A stretch of DNA of 64,000 nt from Proteromonas lacertae (taxonomy: Eukaryota > Sar > Bigyra > Opalinata > Proteromonadidae), in NCBI GenBank assembly GCA_002245135.1, contig NGBS01001162.1, positions 248,001 to 312,000 on the forward strand. The letters are read 5' to 3'. Made by a program: the position numbers and the translations under genes. Shown here piece by piece: positions 46,420 to 58,024 of this stretch. Position 1 is the stretch's first letter. The number at the start of each line of letters is the position of its first letter. The notes beneath the pieces were generated by a model. That model worked only from the letters and a program-made list of their open reading frames with translations. It was not told the origin of the DNA and did not search any database.

Positions 46420-48085
46420 TTATTGGTTTTCACATTGTACTCTACGACCACCACGTTCATCTTCATCATCAGAATCATCATATGCTTGGTGAGAAGATCG
46501 TTTAGCACCTCTTCCAAATGTATCAGGATCAACATATTCCAAGTTATACTTTTGCATTTTATCATTAGTTTCACATTTTGGTCTTGGTGGTAATAATGCT
46601 TCTAATGCAGCACATTTATCAGGTGGTAATTGTGTAATAGGGAATATTATATTAAAGTGAATGAATAGTTTACCATGTTCATATGGATTACCATGTATTG
46701 GCATACCTTCGCCTTGAATACACAATATACTATCTGGTTTAATCACTTCATTTGGTTTTGATTCTACTAGTATCTTTCTTTTATCTAAATGCTCAATAAT
46801 GAATTTAAATCCACATAATGCTTCTACTAATTCGATATCTTTATTCATTAATAAATCATCTCCTTTTCTTTTAAAGATTGAATGTGGTTGTTCTTGAACT
46901 ATAAATACTATATCACCAGCCATTACACCTATATAGAAATATAAATATTAAATTATTCATAATAATAATAATATAGAATAAAATAATAATTAGATGGTAT
47001 TTGGAGAATAATATATCTTTCCACATTGATATATATATATATATTTCAGGTTATTCATCTTGTTTTCTTAACCATCATATACCATTCTTTAATAATTAAT
47101 AATAATAATAATTCAGTATAGTAAAAGAAATTAAATCATTAGATAAAATCAGACTCACAGCCATTGACAATATATATATATATATCATCATACATCATAA
47201 TTATTATTATATTATATATAGTTTAATATATATATATATTCATACCTGGTGCTTCATCTCCTAATCCACTAAAGACAATCTTCTCTCTATCTCTCATTCC
47301 TTTCTCAATATATACTTCAATTATCTTCTTCTCTTGTGTCACTTTACTACCACTACAATCTTTACATCGATCTTCTTTATTTATTATTTTACCTTGACCT
47401 TTACAATCAGGACATACTCCTTGACTTTGTGATATCATTCCTGGACCGATCTGTCTGATTTGTACTTTTACACCTCTACCACTACAAGTGCTACATGTCT
47501 TCTCACAACCATCTTTACCTCCTTTACCTCCACATGTTGCACAAATTACATTTCTTCGAACTGACAATTTGCTCTTTTTGCCATTGTATAAATCTTCTAA
47601 TTTTGCTGTTATTGGATGTGTAATGCTTTCTCCTTTCTTTGGACCAGTATCTCTTTGTCTACCACCTCCTCCAAAGAACATACTGAATATATCATCTGGA
47701 CTAGAATGTGCGCCTTGTTGTGCAGCTTCTTTACCATACTATTGTTTATAGGTAACAAGAAATAATTTATACTTTATCATATGTTTCTCTCTTTTCTGGG
47801 TCTCCCAATACTTCATATGCTTCTGTTATTGATTTAAACTATTTATAAAATACATTAGACTTAGATTATATACTTTTTCAGGATCACCACCTTTGTCTGG
47901 ATGATTCTTTAGTGCAAGCTTTCGAAAAGCTTTTTTAATTTCATCCTGTGAAGCTGTTTTTGGTACTCCCAATGTTTCATAGTATTCATTGTTGTCTACC
48001 TCTTTTGGAGAAGCACTCATTCCTCCCATTCCCCCCATACCATCAAAAAAGGCATTCCACCCCCATTACCAAAGAAAAAACTCAT
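46420..48085 (-). CDS. DNAJA: DnaJ/Hsp40 class A co-chaperone (DNAJA/Ydj1 type)
   Basis: Stimulates Hsp70 ATPase and delivers clients. The J domain [20 protein letters not shown] has the HPD motif (NHPDKGG), and a Gly/Phe stretch precedes four CxxCxGxG zinc repeats ([31 protein letters not shown]). The substrate-binding region then ends in CENQ, a possible farnesylation signal like Ydj1's CASQ. The 5' part shows one apparent missing [10 protein letters not shown] at 48085 is in one frame, while [12 protein letters not shown] is in the next, which restores if a G5 run is G6. A 317-nt intron (46929-47245) is the largest in the window. Confidence 0.92.
47101..47210 (-). ncRNA. Candidate box C/D-like small RNA inside the DnaJ intron
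   Basis: On the transcribed strand the stretch reads a terminal stem (ATAATAATAATT with ATTATTATTATT), ATGATGT followed by ATGATGA (box C), a non-AT guide-like segment (CAATGGCTGTGAG) ending at CTGA (D', 47149-47152), ATGATTT (C'-like) and CTGA (D, 47113-47116) just before the 3' stem. The order fits a box C/D snoRNA. The stem is simple-sequence and could be chance. No rRNA target was identified by eye. Confidence 0.25.
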
Positions 48086-48212
48086 TTTATATTAAACTGA
48101 TGTAAATTTATTAAAAACAATTTAAATGCATGTTCTAGAAGTTTTCAGTTTGTCATTTTTTTAAAAATATGTAATTTACATATAGAATTACTTCCTTTTG
48201 TTTTTTGAGGGA

Positions 48213-50870
48213 ATGAATGAATCTAAAGGAGATTTTAAAGATAATTCTGATAGTATTCACTTTTATTTATATAATTTTTATATGATAGTATTCTCACCTA
48301 TCGTTGAACAAATAATTACCACAGCTAGTAATGATATAAGAGATATTTACAGATTATTACAGTCAATAGGAAAACAACATATCGATAATGAAGTAAAAGA
48401 GATCGAATGGTATAATAATCAAAAGAATTTGGGTGTAAAGTTAGTTGATATTCTTCAAACTCTTGGAAATGATAGTTCAAGATTTTCAGAAACTCATATA
48501 CAACATGGATTATTAAACATAATCACTTTATGTAGAATTTTATTATCACCAGATTGTAATGTTAATTTAAATGATCCAGTTTTTTCTCAGGATTTAATCC
48601 CCATCAGTAATAAAGATATTACAAGAATCTTATGAGAATAATCGATCAATCGATATATTTCGTTCAGAATTATATCGATTCTTACTTTATTCAATAAAGC
48701 AAGAAACCAATATAAAATCCAATTTTATAACTCAAATATTACAATCAATAGTTGATCTATTAGATATAGAGATAAGTTATGCAGATATAATTGACCCTCC
48801 AAATACACAACTGTTAATATGTCAATTATTCTATTTATTAATCCAAAATTGGTCAAAAGAAGATAAAATAGAATTCTTTGATAAATATGATATTCAGGAT
48901 ATATCATTAAAACTAAGTAGTATTACCCATGAAAAAGTAAGATTACTGTCATTAGATACAAATATAATACAATTATTATATCAAAATAAGAATGAAGATA
49001 TAAATAAAATAATCAAATTTACTGATGAAGAAAAAGAAGGTATTGAAAGAGAGACTGAAATTATGAACAATTTAGATCCTCATGAACATGATGAATATAT
49101 TAGATCAACTACAAAGATACCAAAAGTGAAGAAAATGAGTTTAAATGATAATGTGATTGAATCATTAAAACAACCATCAACATCATCATCATCTTCTTCT
49201 TCTTCAGATAAGTCTAAATCTCCATTAACTAAATCTAATAATATCAGTTCACCTGTTGAAGATTTACCAGTTACACATTATTTAACTCAAAGTGGAAATA
49301 TCAATGATGATGAAGAGGAAAAAGAAAAAGATGAAGATATACGTACAATACCAACCAAAGTTGAAAAATGTAATAATCCCAAGTTTAATTCATATTTTTA
49401 TCACCTAAAATATCAATATAAAAATGTATATATATAATTTTTATTATTTAAAATAGAAAAAAATGGAAAAAGAATTAAATAATCCAGTAACTGATATGAA
49501 TAGTGATGAAATACTGTATGATACTGCTCAGAAGTATAAATACAAATTATTTGATAAAATCAGTCATTATGGTGAAGATCATTTCTATAAGAAAGTACCA
49601 GTGGCTTACAAAATGTGTAAAGTAATTGATAAAAAGTCAAATTATTTAAAAAATGACAATGGTGAAAGAGATTTGAGTAATTATAATACAAAATTTCCAC
49701 CTGGTTTTAAACAGCCTCAAGGAACTCGATTTATTAATTCATATAAAAGACACAAGCAGTTTTTAAGTGCAACTGATCCATCAAATCCATGGTGGAAAGT
49801 GCAAATTAATCATACACCTTTAGATATTCGTAGAATAACTGAAACACCTGTTTTACATAATTATAAGTATAAATCAATCGATAATAATCCATATGGTCAA
49901 TTCTTGAGTGATATTTCAACTGATATTCATAAAATTAATAATATTTCTATTCCTTTTACACCTGATGATTTTATTAAAGAAAGTCATGAGAGAGAAACTT
50001 CATCGTTTGAAAATGAAATAGCAAAAATGAAGAAAACTCCAATATTTCCATACATTGATCAACCTCATGTTAGTAGTGAATTATGGATAAGATATTGTTA
50101 TAATATACTAGTAAAAGATGGAGATAACAATGATAATACAACTGCTATTAGATATATTGAGGAGATTTTATCACCTGGGTATGTTCCTGATAGAAATTAT
50201 GATAAATATGTAAATCAAGTGAATGGATTAGTGAGGAAGTATCAAATGAAATACATGGATCATATTAGATTGCATGCTACACAAGTGATTAGAAGATTGT
50301 ATATATTATATTATATTATATATAGTTATTTGAAATACATTAAGAATCAAACATCAAAGAAATTAACAATGTCATTTAGATCGTCACTTCGATCACCAAA
50401 GAGAAATAAGAAACTAACTTATAATGAACCAATAATGTGTGTAGAATGTAATACAAATAAAGCTGTACTACACTGTACAAAATGTCCAGAATCTAAAGAT
50501 TTTTGTCCATCCTGTTGGGTTGATATGCATGTATGATTATATATAATACTTATTATTATTATTATTATTTATAGAGAACTCCCAATCGAAAGAATCATAT
50601 TCCTCACGAAATACTGTACGAAGGAGATGATATAATTAATATTGATGAATATATATCTTGTGGTGAATGTAGTTTGAATAAAGCTGTATTAGTGTGTAAG
50701 ATGTGTGTAAAAGAACAATTGACGTTTTATTGTCCTAGTTGTTGGGTAATTATTCATGTATATGTTATATGTTATATGTTGTTATATATTATATATAGTC
50801 GACAAGAAATAGGCAAAATCATGAAGCTATATCGTTTCATTGTCCTGATTTAAAGAGCATGGCTAAATAA
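48213..50870 (+). CDS. Large protein with two C-terminal B-box zinc fingers
   Basis: Starts MNESKGDFKDNSD. The first 350 residues are helical (EQIITTASNDIRDIYRLLQ, FLLYSIKQETNIKSNF), followed by a Ser/Lys/Glu-rich linker and an extended Pro/Tyr/Trp-rich region (FPPGFKQPQGTRFINSYKR, SNPWWKVQINHTPLDI). The C-terminus has two B-box-type fingers (CVECNTNKAVLHCTKC...CPSCWVDMH and CGECSLNKAVLVCKMC...CPSCWVIIH), resembling ciliary ZBBX-type proteins. A frame break at TGA 48633-48635 is bridged by +1 reading or by a 19-nt intron. The exons at 49437 and 49463 join in phase, so I treat it as one gene; two genes remain possible. Confidence 0.6.
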
Positions 50871-50949
50871 TTCAACAAATAACCCAATACAAATAGATTA
50901 AAATAGTATATAAATTTATTTAACTTATTCACAATAATTTAGTTTAAAT

Positions 50950-51560
50950 TTAACAACAAAAACAGAATTTTTTTGATTTTTTATTAAAAAGCCCAGAATC
51001 TTTTTCCATTTCAAAAATTAATGTTTCAAAGGCTAAATGTACGTTCTATAAAAAACATAAATAAATATATATCATACATCACCATTTTTAGCAGAACACT
51101 CGATATAAGGACAATTCCACATTTTCGCTGTTTCTTCACCCATTTCTGTTGTTATATACCTTAGATCTGCTAAATCGACTTTATTTGCAACTAATACACA
51201 AGGACAACTCCCTATCCTCGACATTAGTCTATCTCTTATTCCTATTATTTCATTTAAAGATGTTTCAGATATTACAGAATAACACAATAAACATCCATCT
51301 ATTCCATTTTCTATTGGTCTCGGTATGCTAGCAAATTTGTCCTAATGATCGAAGATTATAGTGTATTATACCTGTCCAGGATAATCACTAATTTTCAAAT
51401 GAAATTCACAACCTTGTATTATACAATTATACTCTGATAAATTGTCTATAGTGGGAATATAAGTATCATCGAACTGACCAGAAATAAGACGTGACACTAT
51501 GGATGTTTTTCCTACAGAAGGTGGTCCTATCATGGCTACTTTACGATTAGCTTCATACAT
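50950..51560 (-). CDS. Ras-like small GTPase (Rheb/Ras group)
   Basis: Molecular switch. G1 is AMIGPPSVGKTSIVSRL, the effector segment YIPTIDN resembles Ras YDPTIEN, G3 is DYPGQ (DTAGQ in Ras), G4 NKVDL and G5 ECSAK. The C-terminus SKKFCFCC has a basic patch and clustered Cys for prenylation and/or palmitoylation. Start MYEANRKVAM at 51558-51560. Introns near 51341-51371 and others. About 175 residues. G3 lacks the usual Thr-Ala, and the Ras Gln61 equivalent is kept, so regulation may differ. Confidence 0.8.
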
Positions 51561-51771
51561 GTCTTAAAAAAACATCAAACCGTATCCACGTCAGATTCTT
51601 TTTTCATTCAAAATCTCTATATAATCTAAATACGAAGTGTATTTTTCTCATTTTTATGAAACAAAATTTGAAAAGTACATCAAAGTTCAGCAAACAAAAA
51701 CAAAAATAAACATCAAAAAGAATAATAGTTATGTTTGTATGAGTCAAAGCTTAAATTACTCTTGAATTGCA

Positions 51772-53143
51772 TCACTCCCCAATTCTATTGGCTATGACAG
51801 ATGGTGGCCAATTTTCTGCATTTCTGACATGAGGTGGTATCAATTTTTCAAAAATCTCTGGCTTTGCTCTCACTTCTATAATAAATGGAAAAAAATAAAT
51901 AATAAATTATACCAACTGGTGTAAAATTGAAAAGTGGTGGTACTGGAACTCCATTGGGGAGTTTGAGGGTTGGGGATCTAAGTTCATCAAAGTATGGATG
52001 ACATAACGAGTCTATAGCTGTAATTCTCTTTGAAGGAACATAAACCAGCATAGAAGATAAAAGATTCAATGCATCCTCAGGAATTGCTCTTTTAAACACA
52101 TTAGCCCATGGTTGACACTTGATGTTAGGGAATTTTGACTCTTCATAACCAGGGTTCATTGACTGGATCTGTTCTTTCGTGGGAGTACCTAAAATCTTAA
52201 TAATTTCTACTAATTGATCTACACTACTTTCACCTGGGAAGATTGGTCTTCCTAACATCATCTCAGCAAATACACATCCCATTGACCATATATCAATTGC
52301 ACATGTATATTGTGTAGCACCAAATATTAATTCAGGCGCACGGTAATATCTTGAACAAATATAAGCAACATTTGGTTCACTTGGAATTAGCATCTTTGCA
52401 CTGCCAAAGTCGATTAATACTACAAGATGAGTCTCAGGATTAACCAAAATATTCTGAGGTTTGATATCTCTATGACAGATACCTAATGCGTGGATATAAG
52501 CCAAAGATCTCATCATTTGATAAAGATATAATTTCACAAAAATTGGAGGCAAATGTTGACCTGCTTTAGTGTAACTTCTTACAACGTGATATAAATTATC
52601 TGGAATGAAATCCATGACAATATTCAAATATAAATCTTTCTTCTATTTTTGTAATAAATAACAATATAATATATAATATATATATATACAGATTCATCAT
52701 GAGAGTAAAAACATTGCTTTAAATATACAATGTTTGGATGTTTCAACATCTTCATAATTTTCAATTCTCTATTTTTGAATCTTGGATCTTGTAAGACCTT
52801 CTTTACAGCAACAATTTCTCCAGTATCACTTAATTTTCCTTGAAATACCACACCAAAAGAACCTTGACCAATTACTCTTGTCTGTGTGATACTTATTGTC
52901 TTCTAAATAAACAAATATAATTAATATATATTAATTATAAATGAATACCTTTTCTTTTGCTTTATTAGCACCCTATTAAAAACATAGTATAAAAAGTGTA
53001 GTTCATACATCCAAATTAAGTTTGCCTAATTCATTACTAAGTCCAGCATCACCTTCATCACCTGATACTGTTGAAACGAAGTGTTGTTTCTGATTATTAG
53101 TTCTACAAATAATAAATCAGATATTTTTGCTCTTATACGACAT
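51772..53143 (-). CDS. GSK3: Glycogen synthase kinase 3
   Basis: Ser/Thr kinase. Spliced start [19 protein letters not shown], then [20 protein letters not shown] and [20 protein letters not shown] (ATP Lys), HRDIKPQN (catalytic Asp), DFGSAKML (metal Asp) and the GSK3 activation loop [21 protein letters not shown] with its Tyr phosphosite. C-lobe blocks [21 protein letters not shown] and [10 protein letters not shown] are diagnostic. The frame ends at TGA (51772-51774); continuing by +1 would add only a few residues before TAA. About six introns, one TA-rich near 52670. Confidence 0.95.
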
Positions 53144-53515
53144 AATTGCTAATGCTTACTTCCAAAATGCTAAAAGTATGAAGAATATACTTCTGGATGA
53201 GGAGGTGGTTATGAAAATAACACCAATCAAATCAACTTCAAGCCTGAAAGCTTGTGTTTCTAAATGCATTTTATTTTTTGTGTGTATCTTGCTTAAAAAT
53301 ATACTAAAATTATCAACAATGCAAATATACTGCAATACTACTTTATGTGATCAAAATTGTATTATTAAAAGAACATGATTAGTTAATTGTGTTTCTTTTA
53401 AATTAATTTATGTACAAATGATATTACAATAACCAAAAAACAATTAAAAATATACATAATTTAAAAAAATGTAAACAAAAGATAATAGAAAAAAAAAACT
53501 AATATAAATACTTTC
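53144..53515. other. Intergenic spacer, 372 bp
   Basis: Spacer containing GSK3 upstream sequence and the 3' flank of the eIF5 gene. A short plus-strand open frame (53127-53378) overlaps it but has no protein-like features. I see nothing else. Confidence 0.55.
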
Positions 53516-54667
53516 TTATTCTTCAGCTTCAGCTTCTTTCAACCACATAATCATCGGTTGAGCTGCATCTTTCGCTTTCTTAATATCATCTTCAGTAACA
53601 CCTTCAATCAATCCAAATGTGTTATTAGTCTCATTCCAACCTAAAATTTGTCTTTCTGATAATATTTCATTATCATATAAAGCACGTAATATGACTGGTA
53701 TTAATTTAGATTTATCAGAATGTAATTTAAGATATCTTTCTAAACAGGCAAATAGTTTCGAACCACTTTCATCATTCTTCATATATTTCTGGAATAATTC
53801 TTTCAATATTTCATCTTGACTTGATGCTAATATTGTCTTTACTGTTGTACTTAATACATCATATACAGCTTCAAAGAGTAGTAACAATTTACCGAACTTT
53901 ACATTCATTCCAATAGATAGATTCAATGAGTTTATTTTATCATTTATTTGTTCAATATCACCTGTTTTTATAGTTTCTGCAAGTGTTTCAGCTCCAATCT
54001 TGACAGCTTCATCATCAATTGTTGAATCACCATTGTCATTATCATCTTCATTGATATAATAACTATCGTCTTTCACTGTATCTTCTTCTTCTTCCTTTTC
54101 TTTATCTTTTGGTGATGCTTTCTTTGTTTTTGGCTTTTCTTCAACAATATCTCCTCCATCTTCTTTAGGTGTTAGTTTTTTATCTTTTTTCTCCTTTTTG
54201 AGTTTATCCTCTCTATCTTTCTTCTTGTTTTTAGCATCTTTTAACATGGTTGTACATAGTTTATGACCAGGATCAACTAATGGACTTTTTGTACCACAAC
54301 ACATACACTTATGATATATCACATCTTTTTTTATTTTTAATTCTGTTTCTGGTAAATGACATTTTGGACATAATACGAATTTATCAATATAATTATCTAA
54401 CCATTCTTCTAATTTTCCATTATCATGTAAGCCATTAACACTACTCTTTTGAGTTGCTTCATCATACCTAGATTGAGCACCGAATTCACACCCAAAGAAT
54501 TTGGTTATATCTGCTGGTTTTCTATGCAATGCATTTGCTACATCAACCATATTTTCTATTACTGTTTTAATACCATTACCACGTCCTTCTGTTTTTGATT
54601 GAATTATTGGACGTTTATATCTGTACGAAGGGTCATCGACTCTTCCAATATTTTTTTCTGAAGGCAT
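53516..54667 (-). CDS. EIF5: Translation initiation factor eIF5
   Basis: GTPase-activating protein for eIF2 during start-codon selection. Intron-less. The N-terminal domain has DPSYRYKRPIIQSKTEGRGN (the Arg near residue 15 is the GAP arginine), TKFFGCEFGAQSRYD and a C-x2-C...C-x2-C zinc ribbon (CPKCH, CMCCGTK). A Lys/Glu-rich linker follows. The C-terminal W2/HEAT domain (LLLFEAVYDVLSTTVKTILA, ...ILGWNETNNTFGLIEGV) ends in acidic/aromatic residues (PMIMWLKEAEAEE). Length 383 is close to the family (about 400). Confidence 0.94.
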   Translation of the reverse strand: MPSEKNIGRVDDPSYRYKRPIIQSKTEGRGNGIKTVIENMVDVANALHRKPADITKFFGCEFGAQSRYDEATQKSSVNGLHDNGKLEEWLDNYIDKFVLCPKCHLPETELKIKKDVIYHKCMCCGTKSPLVDPGHKLCTTMLKDAKNKKKDREDKLKKEKKDKKLTPKEDGGDIVEEKPKTKKASPKDKEKEEEEDTVKDDSYYINEDDNDNGDSTIDDEAVKIGAETLAETIKTGDIEQINDKINSLNLSIGMNVKFGKLLLLFEAVYDVLSTTVKTILASSQDEILKELFQKYMKNDESGSKLFACLERYLKLHSDKSKLIPVILRALYDNEILSERQILGWNETNNTFGLIEGVTEDDIKKAKDAAQPMIMWLKEAEAEE

Positions 54668-54889
54668 TTTGAATGTAAATGAGATTAAATGTTAATTTAT
54701 ATTGGTATGCTAGAGATGTTTACAAATAGGTATCAATACTTTCAAGAATTTTGCTAAGCAAGACCGTAGTCTTTAGAAAATCGAGCAAAATTAAAAAAAG
54801 GGGTATCGGTTTCCCAGTATATAAATAAATAGGGATGAATGAGCGGGATTAATGCTATATTTGAGGACCAACTGCATTTCATTTAAACT

Positions 54890-55599
54890 ATGAAAACTGA
54901 GTATATATTCATTCTTACTATCTATATACTATAACATCTATATCTGTTGTATTTTGTAGCATTATTTTTTTCATTATATAACCTTCAATACTATAAATTC
55001 TAATATTCGAGCAATATATAATATTTCTAGCCCAAGAGTAAGTTCATCAAGAAGAAAGTGTCGTAAGGCCTACTTCACAGCTCCATCTCACATCCGTCAT
55101 GTGATTATGAGTGCTCCTCTTTCAAAGGAATTAGCCGAAAAATATCACGTATTTATATACTTCTATTGCTTGTTATTAATAATATGATTAACAACCAATC
55201 TCCCTATCTGAATATTACATGAAGTGAGATGGATTATGATTATTCAATATAATATCTATTACATATCTTTATATTTTCAATATATTTATATTATTATGAA
55301 TAGTGTAAATCAATTCCAGTTGTAAAAGGTGATGAAGTTGTAGTAAAGAGAGGAAGTCACAAGGGAGTTTCAGGAAAAGTAACCCAAGTATACAGAAAGA
55401 AATACGTCATTCACATCGAAAATTTAGTAAGAAAGAATGCTCGTGAACAACAAGTTCCACTTGGAATCAACACATCAAACGTACAAGTCACAAAATTGAA
55501 CTTAAAGAAAGATCGTAAAGATTTATTAGCCAGAAAAGACCGTACCAGATATCAAAATAAAGGTAAATTCACTGAAAGTGATGTAAAGAATGTTGATTA
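54890..55599 (+). CDS. RPL26: Ribosomal protein uL24 (RPL26)
   Basis: Large-subunit protein near the exit tunnel. The first exon encodes only MKTD; a 130-nt intron (54901-55030) precedes [20 protein letters not shown], and a 155-nt intron (55149-55303) precedes [20 protein letters not shown]. The KOW motif ([20 protein letters not shown]) and [11 protein letters not shown] identify the family. Length 138 codons after splicing matches eukaryotic uL24. Both introns are several times longer than average in this window; the second contains a short less A+T-rich core. Confidence 0.95.
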
Positions 55600-55704
55600 A
55601 ATATAGAATTGAAATGTGGTCCCTATTAATATCTGTTTTTTGTTATTTTGGGTTAATATAAACAAACAAGAATAATGAATAAAAAAAGTAAATCTAATTC
55701 TTTT

Positions 55705-56321
55705 TTATGTTGAAGGTGGTGGTGGTGGTGGTATTGATTTATTATTTGAACTATTATTATTATTATTGCTATTATTATTATCTCCCCATTTATTCTGCCA
55801 TTGTCCTCTTCCTCTTCCACCTCTTCCTCCTCTGTTATTATTATTATAACCTCCTCTACCTCCACCTCTTCCACCTCTATTACCACCTCTGCCTCCACGA
55901 CCTCCACGACCACCTCTAAATGCAGATGATTGTTGGTGGAATTGTTGTTGATTATTCTCTTGAAGTTTTTTCACATTTTCAATTACTTCTTCTTGAACAC
56001 GAATGTATTTGATTGTATTACCTCTTATGTAACATTCGTTCATATGCCAAAATCTACTTGCATCCTATTTCATTAATAGAGCGAATATATTATAAAAAAT
56101 ACTTTTGATGTTCTAATCACATCTTTTAAATTAATATTCATCCAATTATCGCAATTAAATAATTGACCATTGTAAGTTTCACCATTTTTAAGCTCAACCA
56201 ACTATAAATGTAGAGTAAATGCACAAAATAAAATAAAATACCATAGGACGAGTTTCGGCTGCTTTTAGTATGTTCAAAGGCAACTATATATAGCATAATA
56301 TTCTTAATATACCATCTGCAT
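55705..56321 (-). CDS. LSM4: U6 snRNA-associated Sm-like protein LSM4 with RGG and Asn tail
   Basis: Member of LSM1-7/LSM2-8 rings acting in mRNA decay and U6 snRNA stability. Spliced start [20 protein letters not shown]; Sm1 [20 protein letters not shown] and NINLKDVI, Sm2 [14 protein letters not shown] are near-identical to LSM4 generally. The C-terminus has Gly-Arg-Gly repeats (about 55800-55915) followed by Asn-rich and Pro runs, the tail that promotes P-body assembly in yeast Lsm4. Introns of 28 and 40 nt lie in the first 60 residues, and two more follow. The divergent PP2A B55 start is 72 bp away. Confidence 0.95.
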
Positions 56322-56351
56322 TTTTAGTAAGTCCAATTCTTTTTATAAAAA

Positions 56352-56362
56352 TATAGTCGTTT
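56352..56362 (+). promoter_or_regulatory. TATAGTCGTTT upstream element
   Basis: TATAGTCGTTT 31 bp before the PP2A B55 ATG, in the 72-bp divergent spacer with LSM4. Confidence 0.4.
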
Positions 56363-56393
56363 GATAAATTGCATTATTATCGTTTTAGATTTC

Positions 56394-57811
56394 ATGGCAG
56401 CTAAAGAAGACTGGAAGTTTGTTCAATGCTTCGGAGAGAAAACTAACACAGCTGATTTAAATAATGGTATGTAAATTTTCATTATAACCTAGCTGATATT
56501 ATATCAAGTGTTGAATTCGACCAAACTGGTGAGTATTTAGCTACAGGAGATAAAGGTGGTCGTATTGTGATTTTTGAACAAACCCAACCAGAGAAAGGCT
56601 CTATGTTAGGTAAAAAACGAGGAGTTGAATATAAGTTCTATGCTGAATTTCAAAGTCATGAACAGGAGTTCGACTATCTAAAAAGTTTAGAAATTGAAGA
56701 AAAAATAAATCGTATAAGATGGTGTCATAGATCCAATAATTCACTTTACTTATTATCAACTAATGGTATGATTTTATTATTTATAACATTTTTATAGACA
56801 AAACAATTAAGCTTTGGAAGATATACGAAAAGAGATTAAAAGCCGTTTCTCAATTAAATATATCTCAAGCCAAGGGAGGAAGTACAGTTTCATCAAACTC
56901 ATTACGTATACCACGTATAACAACCTCAGGATCTGTTTTATCCGCATATCCCAGAAGAATCTTCGCCAATGCACATGCTTATCATATCAATAGTATTTCT
57001 CCAAATAGTGATGGCGAGTGTTTCATTTCAACAGATGATTTAAGAATCAATTTATGGAATTTAGAAAGACCTGATAGTTGTTTTAACATCGTGGATATTA
57101 AACCTGAAAATATGGAAGAATTGACTGAAGTTATAACTGTTTCTGAGTTCCATCCATTGAGTTGTAATTTATTTATATATGGTAGTAGTCGTGGTACATT
57201 GAAATTAGGAGATTTAAGACAAACAGCTTTGTGTGATCAATACACCAAATGTATTATTATATATTTTCTATTATTATTATTATATAGTATTTGAAGAAGA
57301 AGTAGGAGATCCAACAATGAAAGGATTCTTTTCAGAAATTGTCAGTTCAATTAGTGATGTTAAATTCACAAGTGATGGTAGATATATCGTATCTAGAGAT
57401 TATATGACAGTAAAATTATGGGATTTAAATATGGAGAAGAAGCCAGTAGCTACATATAAAGTTCATGACCATTTAACACCAAAATTACCAGATTTATATG
57501 AAAACGACTATATTTTTGATAAATTTGAAGTTTCCGTTGGTATGAATAACGAATATTTCATTACTGGTTCTTATGATAGCACTTTCCATATATTCTCTAG
57601 AGATGAATCAGTTCATAAGATTATTGAAGCTACTGCTACACCAACCAAAGTGAACAAATCCAATAACAAACGTAAAGGTAAGACTGATTATGATCCATCT
57701 ATTGATGCTATTGATTTTAACAGAAGATGTTTACAATTGTCATGCCATCCACAATCACCCAGTGTTGCTATTGGAGGTCAAAATTGCTTATTTATCTATA
57801 GTGCAGTTTAA
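56394..57811 (+). CDS. PPP2R2: Protein phosphatase 2A regulatory subunit B55
   Basis: Substrate-recognition WD40 subunit of PP2A. Spliced start [18 protein letters not shown], then [20 protein letters not shown] and [96 protein letters not shown]. These are family-diagnostic, and the protein closes its seven-bladed propeller near [16 protein letters not shown]. Three short introns. Complete; about 440 residues. Confidence 0.97.
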
Positions 57812-58024
57812 TTATAATAGTGTAAATAATTAATAATACTGTTGTGAGATTTATTTTTATATCTCACTTTCACTTTTAAATAACTATTATATTATGCTAA
57901 AGAATTATATTATTTTCTTTATATTTACTGAATATGTATTGTTTGTGTGGTGTGAGTGTGTTTTATGAATTTTATAGAAAATAATAAAAATAAATATTAC
58001 ACACATTTACGAATTATTTACTTA

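Noticed and set aside
49463-49465. Independent gene starting at the Met at 49463
   Set aside because: The preceding exon joins to it in phase through a standard intron, so I treat it as internal, although this is not proven.
53127-53378. Plus-strand open frame beside GSK3
   Set aside because: It has an unpatterned composition, overlaps the GSK3 first exon and intron, and shows no motif.
55653-55919. Open frames opposite or alternate to the LSM4 tail
   Set aside because: They follow from the Gly-Arg and Asn codon repeats of LSM4; no independent signal.
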